DNA of 64,000 bases from the NCBI GenBank assembly GCA_016290325.1, contig JAEETL010000003.1, positions 1 through 64,000 on the forward strand. The letters are read 5' to 3'. The notes beneath the pieces are model-generated. The model did no database searches and had not been told where the DNA came from. It was given only the letters and a program-made list of their open reading frames with translations. Position 1 is the stretch's first letter; every line of letters begins with the position of its first letter. This DNA is from Muribaculaceae bacterium. Lineage in GTDB: Bacteria; Bacteroidota; Bacteroidia; Bacteroidales; Muribaculaceae. The position numbers were made by a program, and so were the translations under genes. Shown in pieces: positions 38,957-50,228 of this stretch.

Positions 38957-41131
38957 TTATTCAGCCACTTCCTTTTTAGCTTTGGCTTTTTTGATGCTAG
39001 TGGTGATTTTGTCGTCCTTGACATCGATAACAATCGTGTCACCAGCTACAGCCTCTTCACGCAGCAGCATCTCGCTTAGCGGGTCTTCGATTTCGCTTTG
39101 GATGGCTCGTTTCAGTGGGCGTGCGCCATATTGGATGTCAAAGCCACGGTCGGCCACGAGATTCTTAGCCGCATCAGTAATTTCCAGCTTCAAACCATTC
39201 TCCTCTACACGCCTGTAGAATCCGGCCAACTCAATATCGACAATCTTGAGGATGCAGTCATGGTTCAATGCGCCAAAGGTCACGATATCGTCAACACGGT
39301 TCAGGAACTCAGGCGAGAACTGTCGGTTCAAAGCTTTGCGGATAACCGCATCGCTTCGTTCCTTGGTCAGTTCGCTAGTGTTGAAACCAACGCCCGCGCC
39401 AAAGTCTTTAAGCTCTCGGGTACCGATATTTGACGTCATGATGACGATTGTGTTCTTGAAATCCACCTTACGGCCCAATCCATCGGTCAAGCTACCCTCG
39501 TCGAGTACCTGCAAAAGCATGTTAAACACGTCAGGGTGGGCTTTCTCAATCTCATCAAGTAATACTACGCTATAGGGATGACGGCGCACTTTTTCGGTCA
39601 GTTGGCCGCCCTCCTCATAACCCACGTAACCCGGAGGCGCACCCACAAGCCTGGAGACATTGAATTTCTCCATATACTCGCTCATATCGACACGGATAAG
39701 CGCATCGGCCGAGTTAAAGAGGAATTCAGCGAGCTTTTTGGCAAGCAAGGTCTTTCCTACACCCGTCGGTCCCAGGAACATGAACGAACCGATAGGGCGC
39801 TTGGGATCACGCAGACCTGCACGGTTGCGGCGTATGCTGCGCGCAATCTTGTCGATGGCCTCATCCTGGCCGACTACTTGCTTCTTGAGTTCATCGGTCA
39901 TGCCAAGCAGACGGATACCTTCACTTTGAGCAATGCGCTGGGTGGGCACGCCAGTCATCATGGCGACCACCTCGGCGATGTGACCTTCATTAACAGTCAC
40001 GCGGCGGCTGTCCAATTCCTGTTCCCAGCGCTCCTTAGCCTCAATCAATTCATCTTTCAGCTTTTCCTGTTGGTCACGATAGCTGGCAGCACTCTCAAAG
40101 TTCTGGGCCTGAACTGCCTTGAATTTGTTCTCTTGGGCTTCGGCAATACGTTTTTCCAGATCTTCAATCTCCTTAGGAGTATCCACTTTAGTGATATGCA
40201 CACGTGAACCTGCTTCATCCATCGCATCAATGGCCTTATCGGGGAAGAATCGGTCGCTGATGTATCGGTCGGTCAATGTAACACAAGCCCTCAAAGCCTC
40301 ATCGGTGTAGTTCACGCCGTGGTGCTTTTCATACATCTCCTTAATGTTGTGAAGAATCTCCAACGTCTGCTCGGGCGATGTCGGTTCCACAAGCACTTTT
40401 TGGAAACGGCGTTCAAGGGCACCGTCCTTCTCGATGCTCTTGCGGTACTCATCAAGTGTAGTGGCACCAATGCACTGGAACTCGCCACGTGCAAGGGCCG
40501 GCTTAAGCAAGTTGGCGGCATCCATTGAGCCGCTGGCGTTGCCCGCGCCCACAATGTTATGTATCTCATCAATAAACATGATGACATTCTTATTGGCGCT
40601 CACCTCATCGATGACCGCTTTAAGGCGTTCCTCAAACTGGCCACGGTACTTGGTGCCGGCAACGATGGCAGCCATGTCAAGCGAGATGATGCGCTTGTCG
40701 AGCAGGGTGCGAGCCACCTTGCGTTCCACAATGCGCTTAGCAAGGCCCTCGATAATAGCGCTCTTGCCCACACCGGGCTCACCAATCATTACCGGGTTAT
40801 TCTTCTTGCGACGGCTCAGAATTTGCGCCAAGCGCTCAATCTCCACCTCGCGGCCCACAACGGGATCAAGCCGCCCCTCGGCAGCCTCACGAGTGATGTC
40901 TTTGCCATATTTATCGATTACGGGAGTGGCAGAATTGTCACCCCGACTGACATTTCGTCGCTGTCGTGTCTCGCGGTAGGATGGATTGTCGCTTTCTCCG
41001 TCACCGGTATAACCACCGCCAGGCAGGTCATCATCCTCGTCTTCTTCGTCGGGGAAGTCCGCACCTGCTTTAGGCAGGGCAAAATCCTGCCGCCAGTACT
41101 CTTGTTGCATTTCGTGCTGGTCGTGTATCAT
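38957..41131 (-). CDS. clpC: ClpC-type AAA+ ATPase lacking the N-terminal Clp_N repeat domain
   Basis: Two AAA+ modules ([34 protein letters not shown]), UVR-like middle region; Walker A at about residue 117; in-frame TAG two codons upstream of ATG. Confidence 0.93.
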   Translation of the reverse strand: MIHDQHEMQQEYWRQDFALPKAGADFPDEEDEDDDLPGGGYTGDGESDNPSYRETRQRRNVSRGDNSATPVIDKYGKDITREAAEGRLDPVVGREVEIERLAQILSRRKKNNPVMIGEPGVGKSAIIEGLAKRIVERKVARTLLDKRIISLDMAAIVAGTKYRGQFEERLKAVIDEVSANKNVIMFIDEIHNIVGAGNASGSMDAANLLKPALARGEFQCIGATTLDEYRKSIEKDGALERRFQKVLVEPTSPEQTLEILHNIKEMYEKHHGVNYTDEALRACVTLTDRYISDRFFPDKAIDAMDEAGSRVHITKVDTPKEIEDLEKRIAEAQENKFKAVQAQNFESAASYRDQQEKLKDELIEAKERWEQELDSRRVTVNEGHIAEVVAMMTGVPTQRIAQSEGIRLLGMTDELKKQVVGQDEAIDKIARSIRRNRAGLRDPKRPIGSFMFLGPTGVGKTLLAKKLAEFLFNSADALIRVDMSEYMEKFNVSRLVGAPPGYVGYEEGGQLTEKVRRHPYSVVLLDEIEKAHPDVFNMLLQVLDEGSLTDGLGRKVDFKNTIVIMTSNIGTRELKDFGAGVGFNTSELTKERSDAVIRKALNRQFSPEFLNRVDDIVTFGALNHDCILKIVDIELAGFYRRVEENGLKLEITDAAKNLVADRGFDIQYGARPLKRAIQSEIEDPLSEMLLREEAVAGDTIVIDVKDDKITTSIKKAKAKKEVAE

Positions 41132-41186
41132 ATTCTAGTATTTACCTTTCTTTTCTTTCAATCAAAATCTAATTCAATCCTATTGT

Positions 41187-41202
41187 AGCAAACACCGTGC
41201 CA
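41187..41202 (-). promoter_or_regulatory. Putative sigma-54 (-24/-12) promoter of clpC
   Basis: Minus strand TGGCAC-GGTGT-TTGCT, matches TGGCACG-N4-TTGCW exactly; about 55 bp upstream of ATG. Confidence 0.75.
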
Positions 41203-41238
41203 TCTAATAACGATAGGGCAGAATCAGAATGAATAAAA

Positions 41239-41274
41239 CAGACACGCCACCTGTTTGAGGAGTCGGCGTGTCTG
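41239..41274 (-). terminator. Terminator hairpin downstream of the nuclease gene
   Basis: cagacacgcc ... ggcgtgtctg. Confidence 0.8.
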
Positions 41275-41299
41275 GATAAATCAAGTGTGATTTGTCGAT

Positions 41300-43135
41300 T
41301 TAATGGCCTAGCAAGAGATCAATCAATTCGGTGACGTCACTGATGTTAATCTCGTCGTCGTGGTTCAAATCGGCTGTTTCACGGTCAAAGCCTTCACCTT
41401 CACGGCCCAACAGGTAGTCGATGAGCGTGGTTACGTCGCTGATGTTCACCTCACCGTCGCCGTTCACGTCACCAATGAGAGGTTCGTCACCGCCACCGAC
41501 GAGGGTAACGTGCTGGATATTTGACCAAACACTCTCGGTTCCGTCGATGTAGATGGCTTTGACTATGTACTCATAGATGCCGCCGTCAAGGTTCCGTACG
41601 GTGTAACAGGTGTCGGTGATGCCGCTTATCATGCGCCAAGTAGAGTCACCTTCCTCAACCACTTGTCGGCGTGGCGCTTTAGCTGTCAGATCTCCGTTGT
41701 AGATGTCGACGCTATAGATGTAAGAACGCTTCTTGGCGGCGTTCATGGCCAACTTGACATTTTGGGCCGTGCAGCCGTTGAGCACCACGGTATAGTCCTC
41801 AGGATTGTCGGTCAGGGTAACGGTTTGGCTTGCTTCACCGCAGGACACGATGACGGAGCTCTTATCGCTTACACCACTGGAATTAATCCAGTTTTTGGCA
41901 TTGAATACCACTGTGACTGTGCTGCTGAGTTGCAACTCGGGACTGATGAGGTAACCGATATCGCTTGATGTGCCCACCTTGAGAGATTTACCTGCAGCTG
42001 TATATACCTTGTAGCCTGTCCAACCGGGGTTGTCGGTGTAGTTGTCAAGCGACCCGCCAACGTCATTGTAACCGTCGGCAGTGGCATTCACCTTAGAGAA
42101 ATTCTCACTCATCAACAGGATAGCACTTGATTCCTGTTGGCGGCTGACCTTGAGGGTATAACTCGACACATCGCCACCACTTGTCCAGTCGGCACGGAAG
42201 GCGTTGGTCTCAACAGCCGTTTCGTCAACGCCAAGCATGACAGGCACCTCTTTGACAATGGGTTGTGGAGTGTCGTCGCCAGTCCAGGCCGTGTGCTGCT
42301 TGGTGCCCCAAATGTGTTCGGCCAGTTCGGGGTGGTCAACAAAGGGGTTGCGATTGCCTTGACCGTATTCTGTGTTACCATCTTTGCTGCTATACACCGC
42401 CTCGTTGCGGGCAATCTCCTTGGGGCTGACAGGGTCGGCACGGTGCCACTCCATGAGCATCTGCATCGACCAGTCGGAGAATGCCTTGTAACCGTTGGCA
42501 GCATAGTCCAATTGATCAGACCCAGGCCATTCGTGAACCGCGCTCTTGTAGCAGGTCACCATGTAGAAATAGATGCGTGCAAAGTCGCCCTTGTACTCGT
42601 CGTCGGGCTCATATACCTTTTGGGAGTAGCCATTGTAGGTGCTTGTGCCAAGTTTTCCCAGCATGGTGACGCCCAGAGCCTCGTTAGTGTAAGTGATGGC
42701 GTCTGAACCATTGCACACGCCATAAGGGTCGTTGCTGCGGCGCTGGTTCACGTAGGCGTCGGCAGGGATAATCATCATCAGGTCGGTATACATTGGGTAA
42801 ACTTCGCCGCCAAACCAACTCTTGGGGAACGAGTGCTCACGGTTGAGGCCCTGTCCCACATAGGAAGCGCCGCCAGGATGAGCTGAATCGTGATTGTATT
42901 TGCTTGTGGAATACATGTCGATGTAATATCCGTCGTCACCCGTGTCGGTATAGGGGTAACAATCCCACAAGAAGTTGTAGCCCAATTGGCTGTGGGTGTA
43001 GATGATGCCCTCAAGGGCCGTCATCAGTGCCTCGTCCTGTTTGCCAACGGCATTGGTGTAATAGCCCACGGGGATATCCGCCCACATCGACAAGCCAATG
43101 ATTGCGGCTAACATTGTTGTAAAGACTTTTTTCAT
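41300..43135 (-). CDS. Secreted endonuclease I-family nuclease with C-terminal dockerin-like repeats
   Basis: LNREHSFPKSWFGG and DPYGVCNG endonuclease I motifs; C-terminus DVNGDGEVNISDVTTLIDYLL...DLNHDDEINISDVTELIDLLLGH. Confidence 0.9.
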   Translation of the reverse strand: MKKVFTTMLAAIIGLSMWADIPVGYYTNAVGKQDEALMTALEGIIYTHSQLGYNFLWDCYPYTDTGDDGYYIDMYSTSKYNHDSAHPGGASYVGQGLNREHSFPKSWFGGEVYPMYTDLMMIIPADAYVNQRRSNDPYGVCNGSDAITYTNEALGVTMLGKLGTSTYNGYSQKVYEPDDEYKGDFARIYFYMVTCYKSAVHEWPGSDQLDYAANGYKAFSDWSMQMLMEWHRADPVSPKEIARNEAVYSSKDGNTEYGQGNRNPFVDHPELAEHIWGTKQHTAWTGDDTPQPIVKEVPVMLGVDETAVETNAFRADWTSGGDVSSYTLKVSRQQESSAILLMSENFSKVNATADGYNDVGGSLDNYTDNPGWTGYKVYTAAGKSLKVGTSSDIGYLISPELQLSSTVTVVFNAKNWINSSGVSDKSSVIVSCGEASQTVTLTDNPEDYTVVLNGCTAQNVKLAMNAAKKRSYIYSVDIYNGDLTAKAPRRQVVEEGDSTWRMISGITDTCYTVRNLDGGIYEYIVKAIYIDGTESVWSNIQHVTLVGGGDEPLIGDVNGDGEVNISDVTTLIDYLLGREGEGFDRETADLNHDDEINISDVTELIDLLLGH

Positions 43136-43149
43136 GTTGTAATTATAGA

Positions 43150-43782
43150 TTAATTAGTTAGTGAATTGTAAATGTTGTCAAAAAGTGCCCTAAATGCCTG
43201 CTCATCGGCAAGCGTCTGCCTAAACTCTTTCAGCCGCCTTGCATTGTCACCATAGGGAATCCATAACTTCAAGTATCCGCCTTCGGCATACTTCTCGAGC
43301 ATGTGATCCATCAAGCGACGGTATTGAGCCTCACGGTCAAGGCCTGGTTCATGAGACATGCCGTATTGCAAGGCACGGCGCACGATGGTCTCGCTGTCGA
43401 TAATGCGGTCGGCCTCGGCTACAATACGGCCATAGATGGTTCGAGGCTCATGTCCGCTCGAGGCGCGATGGTCCTCAGCAGCCTCGGCGATGATATTGAT
43501 TTCCTCTTCATTGAACCAGTGCCTCAAGCGCTGATCATCACGCACAATTCGTGCGCTGTGGATATGATGCTCGTCTCGACCAAAGGCGAGCCCTAAATCA
43601 TGATAGGCGGCTGCGGTCAGGAGCAAGCATGTGTCCACTTCAGGATAGTGACTTGCTAGCGACAAGGATTGTGACATGACAGTGTGGACATGGTCACGTC
43701 CATGCCCAGCGTCAAAATTGTCATATAGTGGAACGATTTCACGTTCCAGAAAATCCCGTATTTCCTCAATATCCCTTGGCAT
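43150..43782 (-). CDS. HD-domain phosphohydrolase
   Basis: HGRDHVHTV...AAAYHDLGLAFGRDEHHIHSARIV HD motif pattern. Confidence 0.85.
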   Translation of the reverse strand: MPRDIEEIRDFLEREIVPLYDNFDAGHGRDHVHTVMSQSLSLASHYPEVDTCLLLTAAAYHDLGLAFGRDEHHIHSARIVRDDQRLRHWFNEEEINIIAEAAEDHRASSGHEPRTIYGRIVAEADRIIDSETIVRRALQYGMSHEPGLDREAQYRRLMDHMLEKYAEGGYLKLWIPYGDNARRLKEFRQTLADEQAFRALFDNIYNSLTN

Positions 43783-43820
43783 CTCTCCCTAAAACCTAAT
43801 ACCTAACGCCTAACGCCTAA

Positions 43821-45035
43821 TCAGTCCACCTTATGCAGGTCATGACCCATGCGGGTCTTCTTGGTGTGCATATAGAACTCGTTGTAACGGTTAGGCTTTA
43901 CCTCGATGGGTACATTCTCAACCACTTCGAGTCCGTAGCTTTCCAGTCCTACTCGCTTAACGGGATTGTTGGTCATCAGTCTCATCTTGGTCACACCCAG
44001 GATGCGCAGGATGTTGGCACCCACGCCATAGTCGCGCTCGTCAGGCTTAAAACCTAGGTGCACGTTAGCGTCAACAGTATCCATGCCGCCTTCCTGCAGC
44101 TTATAAGCCTTGATTTTGTTCATCAAACCAATGCCACGACCCTCCTGGTTCATATAGACGAGCACGCCTTTGCCTTCTTTCTCAATCATCTGCATCGCCA
44201 GGTGGAGCTGCTCACCACACTCGCATCGCATCGACCCAAAGATGTCGCCCGTGGCACACGATGAATGCACGCGCACCAATATAGGCTCACCCTCTTTCCA
44301 TTCTCCCTTGATAAGAGCAATATGCTCACGCCCGTTGTTGATCTGCCTGAAGGGGATGAGCTTGAAATGGCCATATTGGGTGGGGAGATCCACCTGATCA
44401 CCCACTTCGACCACTTTCTCAGTGCGCAGGCGATAAGCAATCAGGTCCTTGATGGTGATGATGGGCATATTGAATTTTTCGGCGACTTTTACGAGTTGGG
44501 GCAACCGGGCCATTGTTCCATCAGGATTGATGATCTCGATGAGTGCAGCGGCAGGGTAGAGCCCGGCAATGCGCATCAAGTCAATCGAGGCCTCGGTGTG
44601 GCCGGCACGCTTGAGCACGCCCTTATCAACGGCGCGCAGCGGGTTGATGTGCCCGGGACGGCCAAAGTCCTGCGGTTTGCTATGTGGATTGGCCAAAGCA
44701 CGTATCGTCATGGCGCGGTCGTGCATCGACACGCCAGTCGTGCAACCATCGAGCAGGTCAATGGTCACCGTGAATGGTGTACCCAACATGGAGGTGTTGT
44801 CATCCACCTGCATATTCAGTTCAAGCTCATGACATCGTTCGGCCGTGACAGGTGCGCACAACACGCCGCGCCCCTCGCGCAGCATGAAGTTAACCTTCTC
44901 CTCGGTAATCTTCTCGGCGGCAATAATGAAATCGCCCTCATTCTCACGGTCCTCGTCATCAACGACAATGACAAACTCGCCGCGGCGCAGTTGCTCCACG
45001 GCCTCGTCAATGGTATTCAGTTTAATATCTTCCAT
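43821..45035 (-). CDS. ribBA: Bifunctional 3,4-dihydroxy-2-butanone-4-phosphate synthase / GTP cyclohydrolase II
   Basis: [63 protein letters not shown]. Confidence 0.96.
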   Translation of the reverse strand: MEDIKLNTIDEAVEQLRRGEFVIVVDDEDRENEGDFIIAAEKITEEKVNFMLREGRGVLCAPVTAERCHELELNMQVDDNTSMLGTPFTVTIDLLDGCTTGVSMHDRAMTIRALANPHSKPQDFGRPGHINPLRAVDKGVLKRAGHTEASIDLMRIAGLYPAAALIEIINPDGTMARLPQLVKVAEKFNMPIITIKDLIAYRLRTEKVVEVGDQVDLPTQYGHFKLIPFRQINNGREHIALIKGEWKEGEPILVRVHSSCATGDIFGSMRCECGEQLHLAMQMIEKEGKGVLVYMNQEGRGIGLMNKIKAYKLQEGGMDTVDANVHLGFKPDERDYGVGANILRILGVTKMRLMTNNPVKRVGLESYGLEVVENVPIEVKPNRYNEFYMHTKKTRMGHDLHKVD

Positions 45036-45094
45036 TCAATAAAAAATGATTATTTGCAATGATATGATTTTAGTGCTGTAACACTATATTAAAA

Positions 45095-47047
45095 TCAATT
45101 ATTCTCAGCGACACTATATTCCATCTCGCGACTGTACTCGCCGTTGAAAATAGCAACCAATTGGTCACAGGTCTTGATGGTCTGGCTCACATCTCGCTTG
45201 AGGTTTTTCTGATGCCTTAGGCCCACTAACCACAAGGGCAAACCGATTGGGAACAATGCAGCCAATGCCGTGCCAAGGTTCTTGTTGCCCGTCGGGCAAT
45301 AGGTGAGCAGTTGGCGGATGATCGGGAAATCCATTGCTTTGTTCAGGACCATCTGGTCACGGGAATTAGACATGTAATCTACCACGCTGTCGACTTGTTC
45401 AGCAAGCGCTTTGATGGCACTTTTGTCATAACCTTGACGGCAGTAATCGATATAGCGCTGCCTACCTGGATACCTATCCAGGAACTGTTGGCAAGAGGCC
45501 TTGAGAGCATCAATCATAGATATGGCGGTAGTGGTATCCACCTCGTTGATGATGACTTCCTTGGCCTCGAGCTTGCGTGTCTGATGCAGGCCAGTGAAGC
45601 GGCGCAGGATATTAAGCCATGCGTCAGGATTAAACACTGCCGAGTCGTTCACCGCCTTGTGAGTAAGGAAAATGCCTAGCGGCAACAATACCACAGAACT
45701 AAGCCAGATGCCTTGCCACACCTCCCAGCGGCCATCACGCGCAAGTTTGTAGCCCGAGTTATCAATGATGTAATACACGATAAACAGCAACACCGATATC
45801 ACAATGGGTGTACCTAAACCTCCTTTACGGATAATCGCACCCAGTGGAGCGCCAATGAAGAAGAAAATCAGGCACGCCAGCGAAAGTGTGAATTTCTTGA
45901 TCAGCTCGATCTGATGACGCCTAATGACGTAGTTGTCGTCATTGATGGTATATCCCTGGAATTGCAGGTCCTGCATCGCAGTAGTAGTGTGCATCAAAGC
46001 CTGATTGATGATTTGCTGCTGCTCACTAACAGGCATTTCTTTGATGATCTTCTTGACATCGACCACTTCTTCCAACTTGATCTCCTTGACGGTCTCAAAA
46101 CTGGGTTTACCATTATTATAAACAGTTCGTTGTGATGGGACACCGCAAATGGGCGTAGAGCGTAACTTGCTTATTACCAATGAAGCAGCCGAATCCACTT
46201 TAAGACGCACCGAGTCAATCGTGTGTTGCAATTCGGTGATATTTTTTCCTACATATTGCGATCTCATCGTCTCATCGTCCATACGATTGAAATTGGCATC
46301 GTATGGGATCAAGATTTCTTTATCATGGAATGTCTCCCGACGATACAAGTCGTTACTCAATCCATTCACGCCACTACTGGACCTCATTTGTTCATACCAT
46401 GCACCCTTGTAGAGCGTTAGGATTAAGTGACGTTTATCCTCGGTCATCGTCAAGCGTCCAGAGTCGGCAGCGACGATGCGAGGGTAGGTGCTACCCTGTG
46501 ACACGTCATAGATGAGCATATTGTACAACATGTCACGCTCCTTGTCCTTATGCTTCACATAGATGTTATATCCCGGAATCTGACTATAAACCGCACCTTC
46601 AGGAATGTCTAGCGTGGGTGAGGTTTGACGAAATGAGAACAAGAGCGTCCACATCTTCACCTGAGATTTAGGCAAGACGTTATTCTGGAAAAAGAACGCG
46701 CCGATAGCCACCAGAGCCATCAACAGCACAAGAGGCTTCATAATGGTAGTCAGCGATATACCCGAGGACTTGAGTGCCGTGAGCTCCACATGTTCACCCA
46801 AGTCACCAAAAGTCATCAACGCTGCCAGCAGGATACTAAGTGGCAGAGCCAACGGTACCATCGAAAGGGCGGCATAGAAAAACAGTTCGGCAATCATGCC
46901 AATACTTAGACCCTTGCCCACCAACTCATCGATATATCGCCACAGGAACTGCATGATGACGATAAAAAGGCAAATACAAAACGTCATCAAGAATCTGGGC
47001 AAGAATCTTGATAACATAAAGGTATATAACTTTTTTATCTTCAACAT
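45095..47047 (-). CDS. LptF/LptG (YjgP/YjgQ) family LPS export permease
   Basis: MLKIKKLYTFMLSRFLPRFLMTF N-terminus, MVPLALPLSILLAALMTFGDLGEHVELTALKSSGIS; start reassigned from track (47089). Confidence 0.88.
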   Translation of the reverse strand: MLKIKKLYTFMLSRFLPRFLMTFCICLFIVIMQFLWRYIDELVGKGLSIGMIAELFFYAALSMVPLALPLSILLAALMTFGDLGEHVELTALKSSGISLTTIMKPLVLLMALVAIGAFFFQNNVLPKSQVKMWTLLFSFRQTSPTLDIPEGAVYSQIPGYNIYVKHKDKERDMLYNMLIYDVSQGSTYPRIVAADSGRLTMTEDKRHLILTLYKGAWYEQMRSSSGVNGLSNDLYRRETFHDKEILIPYDANFNRMDDETMRSQYVGKNITELQHTIDSVRLKVDSAASLVISKLRSTPICGVPSQRTVYNNGKPSFETVKEIKLEEVVDVKKIIKEMPVSEQQQIINQALMHTTTAMQDLQFQGYTINDDNYVIRRHQIELIKKFTLSLACLIFFFIGAPLGAIIRKGGLGTPIVISVLLFIVYYIIDNSGYKLARDGRWEVWQGIWLSSVVLLPLGIFLTHKAVNDSAVFNPDAWLNILRRFTGLHQTRKLEAKEVIINEVDTTTAISMIDALKASCQQFLDRYPGRQRYIDYCRQGYDKSAIKALAEQVDSVVDYMSNSRDQMVLNKAMDFPIIRQLLTYCPTGNKNLGTALAALFPIGLPLWLVGLRHQKNLKRDVSQTIKTCDQLVAIFNGEYSREMEYSVAENN

Positions 47048-47127
47048 GAGTACGTCAGCTCCATTAAAACGCCTGCAAAGATACACCAAAAAGCCAAATA
47101 AACGATGTATTCAAGATGATTTATGGT

Positions 47128-47592
47128 TTATTCACGGTCTTTCATCTTAATCCCTAAAGCAGAGTTATAGTATTGCCGTTCCCCTGTCACCTCACGTCCG
47201 ATGAACCGAGGCAAGGGAAAGCGGTATTCAACGCTGGGCACTTCCAGTTCTGCCAAGATAAGCCCCTCTAGGTCGCCATGAAATTCATCTACCTCCCAGC
47301 GATTACCCTCATGCATAATGATATAGCGTGTTTTCTCGATAATCGGCGGCTCACACATCGCCATCATCTCCATAGCGTCATCTATGGGAATGTGATACTC
47401 AAACTCGGGATGGGCAGCGCCTTCTCCTTTTCCCTTAATGGTGATAAACGCCTCATCGTCACGCACTCTAACGCGCACTGTCCGCTCAGGGTCCCTAGAC
47501 AAGAATCCCTGCTTGATTTCGTATTGATGACATGCCAAATCCTTAAAGGAGCCGTCAATTACCAGATATTTATGTTCAATCTCAGTAGCCAT
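47128..47592 (-). CDS. CYTH domain protein (triphosphate tunnel metalloenzyme family)
   Basis: IEHKYLV (ExExK-like), QGFLSRDPERTVRVRVRDDEAFITIKGKGEG. Confidence 0.9.
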   Translation of the reverse strand: MATEIEHKYLVIDGSFKDLACHQYEIKQGFLSRDPERTVRVRVRDDEAFITIKGKGEGAAHPEFEYHIPIDDAMEMMAMCEPPIIEKTRYIIMHEGNRWEVDEFHGDLEGLILAELEVPSVEYRFPLPRFIGREVTGERQYYNSALGIKMKDRE

Positions 47593-47680
47593 TGTCTATG
47601 CCATATGTTGCTTGCAAAAATAGGCAATTTTTTCGGCATTTATCGTTGAATACTTAAATATTCTGTAATTTTGCAATTTC

Positions 47681-50212
47681 GTGAGATTGAAACTGAGGCA
47701 TATCATGTGCTTGATGGTGCTGCTGGCTGGGGCGCTATCAGCCTTGGCGCAACAGGCGGTAACACAAATTACCGGACTGGTGCGTGACTCATTGTCACAT
47801 GAGGGCGTATCTTATGCTACAATCACTCTTGTGGGTACCGACGAGGGAACAATCGCCAACGAAAAAGGTGGATTCACCATCAATTCAAGAGCGGCATTCT
47901 CCAAGTTGCGTGTTACTGCTATGGGATATACGCCTCGCGAGGTATCGGTCAAAGCAGGGCAGGGCAACGTGTTGCTCATTGACCTCTTGCCCAGCGGTGT
48001 GGAACTGGGCGAGGTTGTCGTGCGAAAGGGCAAAGAGAAATACAGCAAGAAAAACAATCCAGCCGTAGAAATGATTAAAAAGCTGCGGCAACGGCGTGAC
48101 GATAATGACCCCAAGCGCTTCCCAAACTATGGCTACTCCCAATATGAGCGCATGTTGCTAGGATTCGGCAATTTGGATGACCTGATTAAAAAGCCCGAAG
48201 ATGAGAAATGGGTCGAGCAGTATGCCGACACGTCGTTACTCACCGGTAAGCGGGTGTTGCCCATTTCCATAAAAGAGACCGTTGCGCGCGACTGGTTCAG
48301 TGACGAGGGGCATAAACAGGTGATTTTGGGCACTAAGAGCGCCGGCATTGACGAACATATCGACCAGGAGAACATCAAGAAGGTGCTGGACGATTTCATG
48401 GGCGAGATTGACATTTTCCAGAATGATGTCACACTGATGACTAATCGTTTTGTCAGCCCACTTTCACGCATTGCTGTGGATTTCTACAAATTCTATCTTA
48501 ACGATACGGTGATGGTCGATGGTGAACGATGTGCCGTATTGAGTTTTGTGCCGTTCACCCCACAGACTTTTGGCTTCCTGGGAAGGCTCTATGTCTCACT
48601 CGAGGATTCAACCATGTTTATCAAGCGTGTTTCCATGGGCGTACCACACGACATCAACCTCAATTATGTGGAGCAGATGAGTATTGTTCAGGACTTTGAA
48701 CGATCGCCCAATGGTTCACGCCTTAAAGTGCGCGACAATGTGGAAATAAGCATGAAGCTTTTGTCAAACCTGCCCGAAGTGTTTGCTCGTCGCGAGACTT
48801 CCTACCGAGACCATAATTTTGAACGGCCCGAGGTGGGCGTATTCAACTTTAAGGGCGAAAAACAGGTTGAGAACAGCGCCGCTTTTATGCCCGACGAGTT
48901 TTGGCAGGAATATCGTCCAGCCGATGTACGCACAACGACAGCGACAATGCAAGGATTCATGAAGAGATTGCGCGGCTCAAAATGGTTCTATTGGGCCGAG
49001 CAAGTGGTTGTTGTTCTGGTTAATGGCTACATACCTACAGCCAAAGTGAGCAAGTTTGACATTGGCCCGCTAAACACAATCATCAGTGGTAACTCGTTAG
49101 AGGGTGTGCGTCTGCGTCTGGGCGGAATGACCAATGTCAACCTTAGCCGTCACTGGTTTGCCAGGGGGTACGTGGCCTATGGCACCCGTGACAAGAAGTT
49201 CAAGTATATGGGCTCGTTGGAATACTCGTTCACGCCCAAGAAGGCTATGGACCAGGAGTTTCCCATCCACAGCCTCAGGCTCACGCATCGTTACGATGTG
49301 GACAAACTCGCTCAACATTATTTATATACTAACCAGGACAATGTCTTCCTCACACTCAAACGGCACAAGGACGTGAGGATGCAATACCTGAGAACGACTC
49401 GACTGGAATATCGCCACGAGTGGTATAACCACTTCTCCATCGCCCTAGGGTTCGAACACAACATCCATGAGGCCACAAAGTATGTGCCCTTTATCTATTC
49501 TGACGGCAATGCCTGCAATCGCTACACCCAGGCGGGCTTTACCGCACAACTGCGATTTGCACCAGGAGAGACATTCTACCAGACACGGTCTTACCGCATC
49601 CCCATTAATATGGACGCGCCCATTATTACCCTTAACCAGACATATATGCCCAAAGGCTTCATGGGAAGCCTTCACGAGGTGAATAAGACTGAACTGGGGT
49701 TGCAAAAACGGATCTGGTTCTCAGCCTTTGGCTACGCCGATGTGATCATCAAGGGTGAGAAGGTGTGGAGTAAAGTCGCTTACCCTGACTTGCTGCTGCC
49801 CAATGTTAACCTTAGTTACACGATCCAACCCGAGAGTTTTGCCTTGATGAAACCTATGGAGTTTATCAATGATCAAGCGCTGTCTTGGGATTTGACCTAT
49901 TGGGGTAATGGCATCCTCATGAACCGCTTGCCACTCATCAAGAAACTGCGCCTGCGTGAAGTAATCTCGATGCGCGGTATCTGGGGCAGCTTAAGCGACA
50001 AGAATGACCCGACAAAAAATGATGATGTCTTCCTTTTCCCCGCCGATGCGCTTTGCCAAAAGATGGGCAATCAGCCCTATATGGAAGCTGGTGTTGGACT
50101 GGATAACATCCTCACGATCCTTCGAGTAGACTACATCTGGCGCCTCAGCTACCGCGACCATGCCGGCGCCGACCGCCATGGCATACGCGTTCAACTCCAC
50201 TTTAATTTTTAA
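47681..50212 (+). CDS. DUF5686/carboxypeptidase-like regulatory domain outer membrane protein
   Basis: Signal peptide; GLVRDSLSHEGVSYATITLVGTDEGTIANEKGGF; KKNNPAVEMIKKLRQRRDDNDPKRFPNYGYSQYERM; GTG start. Confidence 0.85.
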   Translation: MRLKLRHIMCLMVLLAGALSALAQQAVTQITGLVRDSLSHEGVSYATITLVGTDEGTIANEKGGFTINSRAAFSKLRVTAMGYTPREVSVKAGQGNVLLIDLLPSGVELGEVVVRKGKEKYSKKNNPAVEMIKKLRQRRDDNDPKRFPNYGYSQYERMLLGFGNLDDLIKKPEDEKWVEQYADTSLLTGKRVLPISIKETVARDWFSDEGHKQVILGTKSAGIDEHIDQENIKKVLDDFMGEIDIFQNDVTLMTNRFVSPLSRIAVDFYKFYLNDTVMVDGERCAVLSFVPFTPQTFGFLGRLYVSLEDSTMFIKRVSMGVPHDINLNYVEQMSIVQDFERSPNGSRLKVRDNVEISMKLLSNLPEVFARRETSYRDHNFERPEVGVFNFKGEKQVENSAAFMPDEFWQEYRPADVRTTTATMQGFMKRLRGSKWFYWAEQVVVVLVNGYIPTAKVSKFDIGPLNTIISGNSLEGVRLRLGGMTNVNLSRHWFARGYVAYGTRDKKFKYMGSLEYSFTPKKAMDQEFPIHSLRLTHRYDVDKLAQHYLYTNQDNVFLTLKRHKDVRMQYLRTTRLEYRHEWYNHFSIALGFEHNIHEATKYVPFIYSDGNACNRYTQAGFTAQLRFAPGETFYQTRSYRIPINMDAPIITLNQTYMPKGFMGSLHEVNKTELGLQKRIWFSAFGYADVIIKGEKVWSKVAYPDLLLPNVNLSYTIQPESFALMKPMEFINDQALSWDLTYWGNGILMNRLPLIKKLRLREVISMRGIWGSLSDKNDPTKNDDVFLFPADALCQKMGNQPYMEAGVGLDNILTILRVDYIWRLSYRDHAGADRHGIRVQLHFNF

Positions 50213-50228
50213 ACCACAATGCTCAAAT

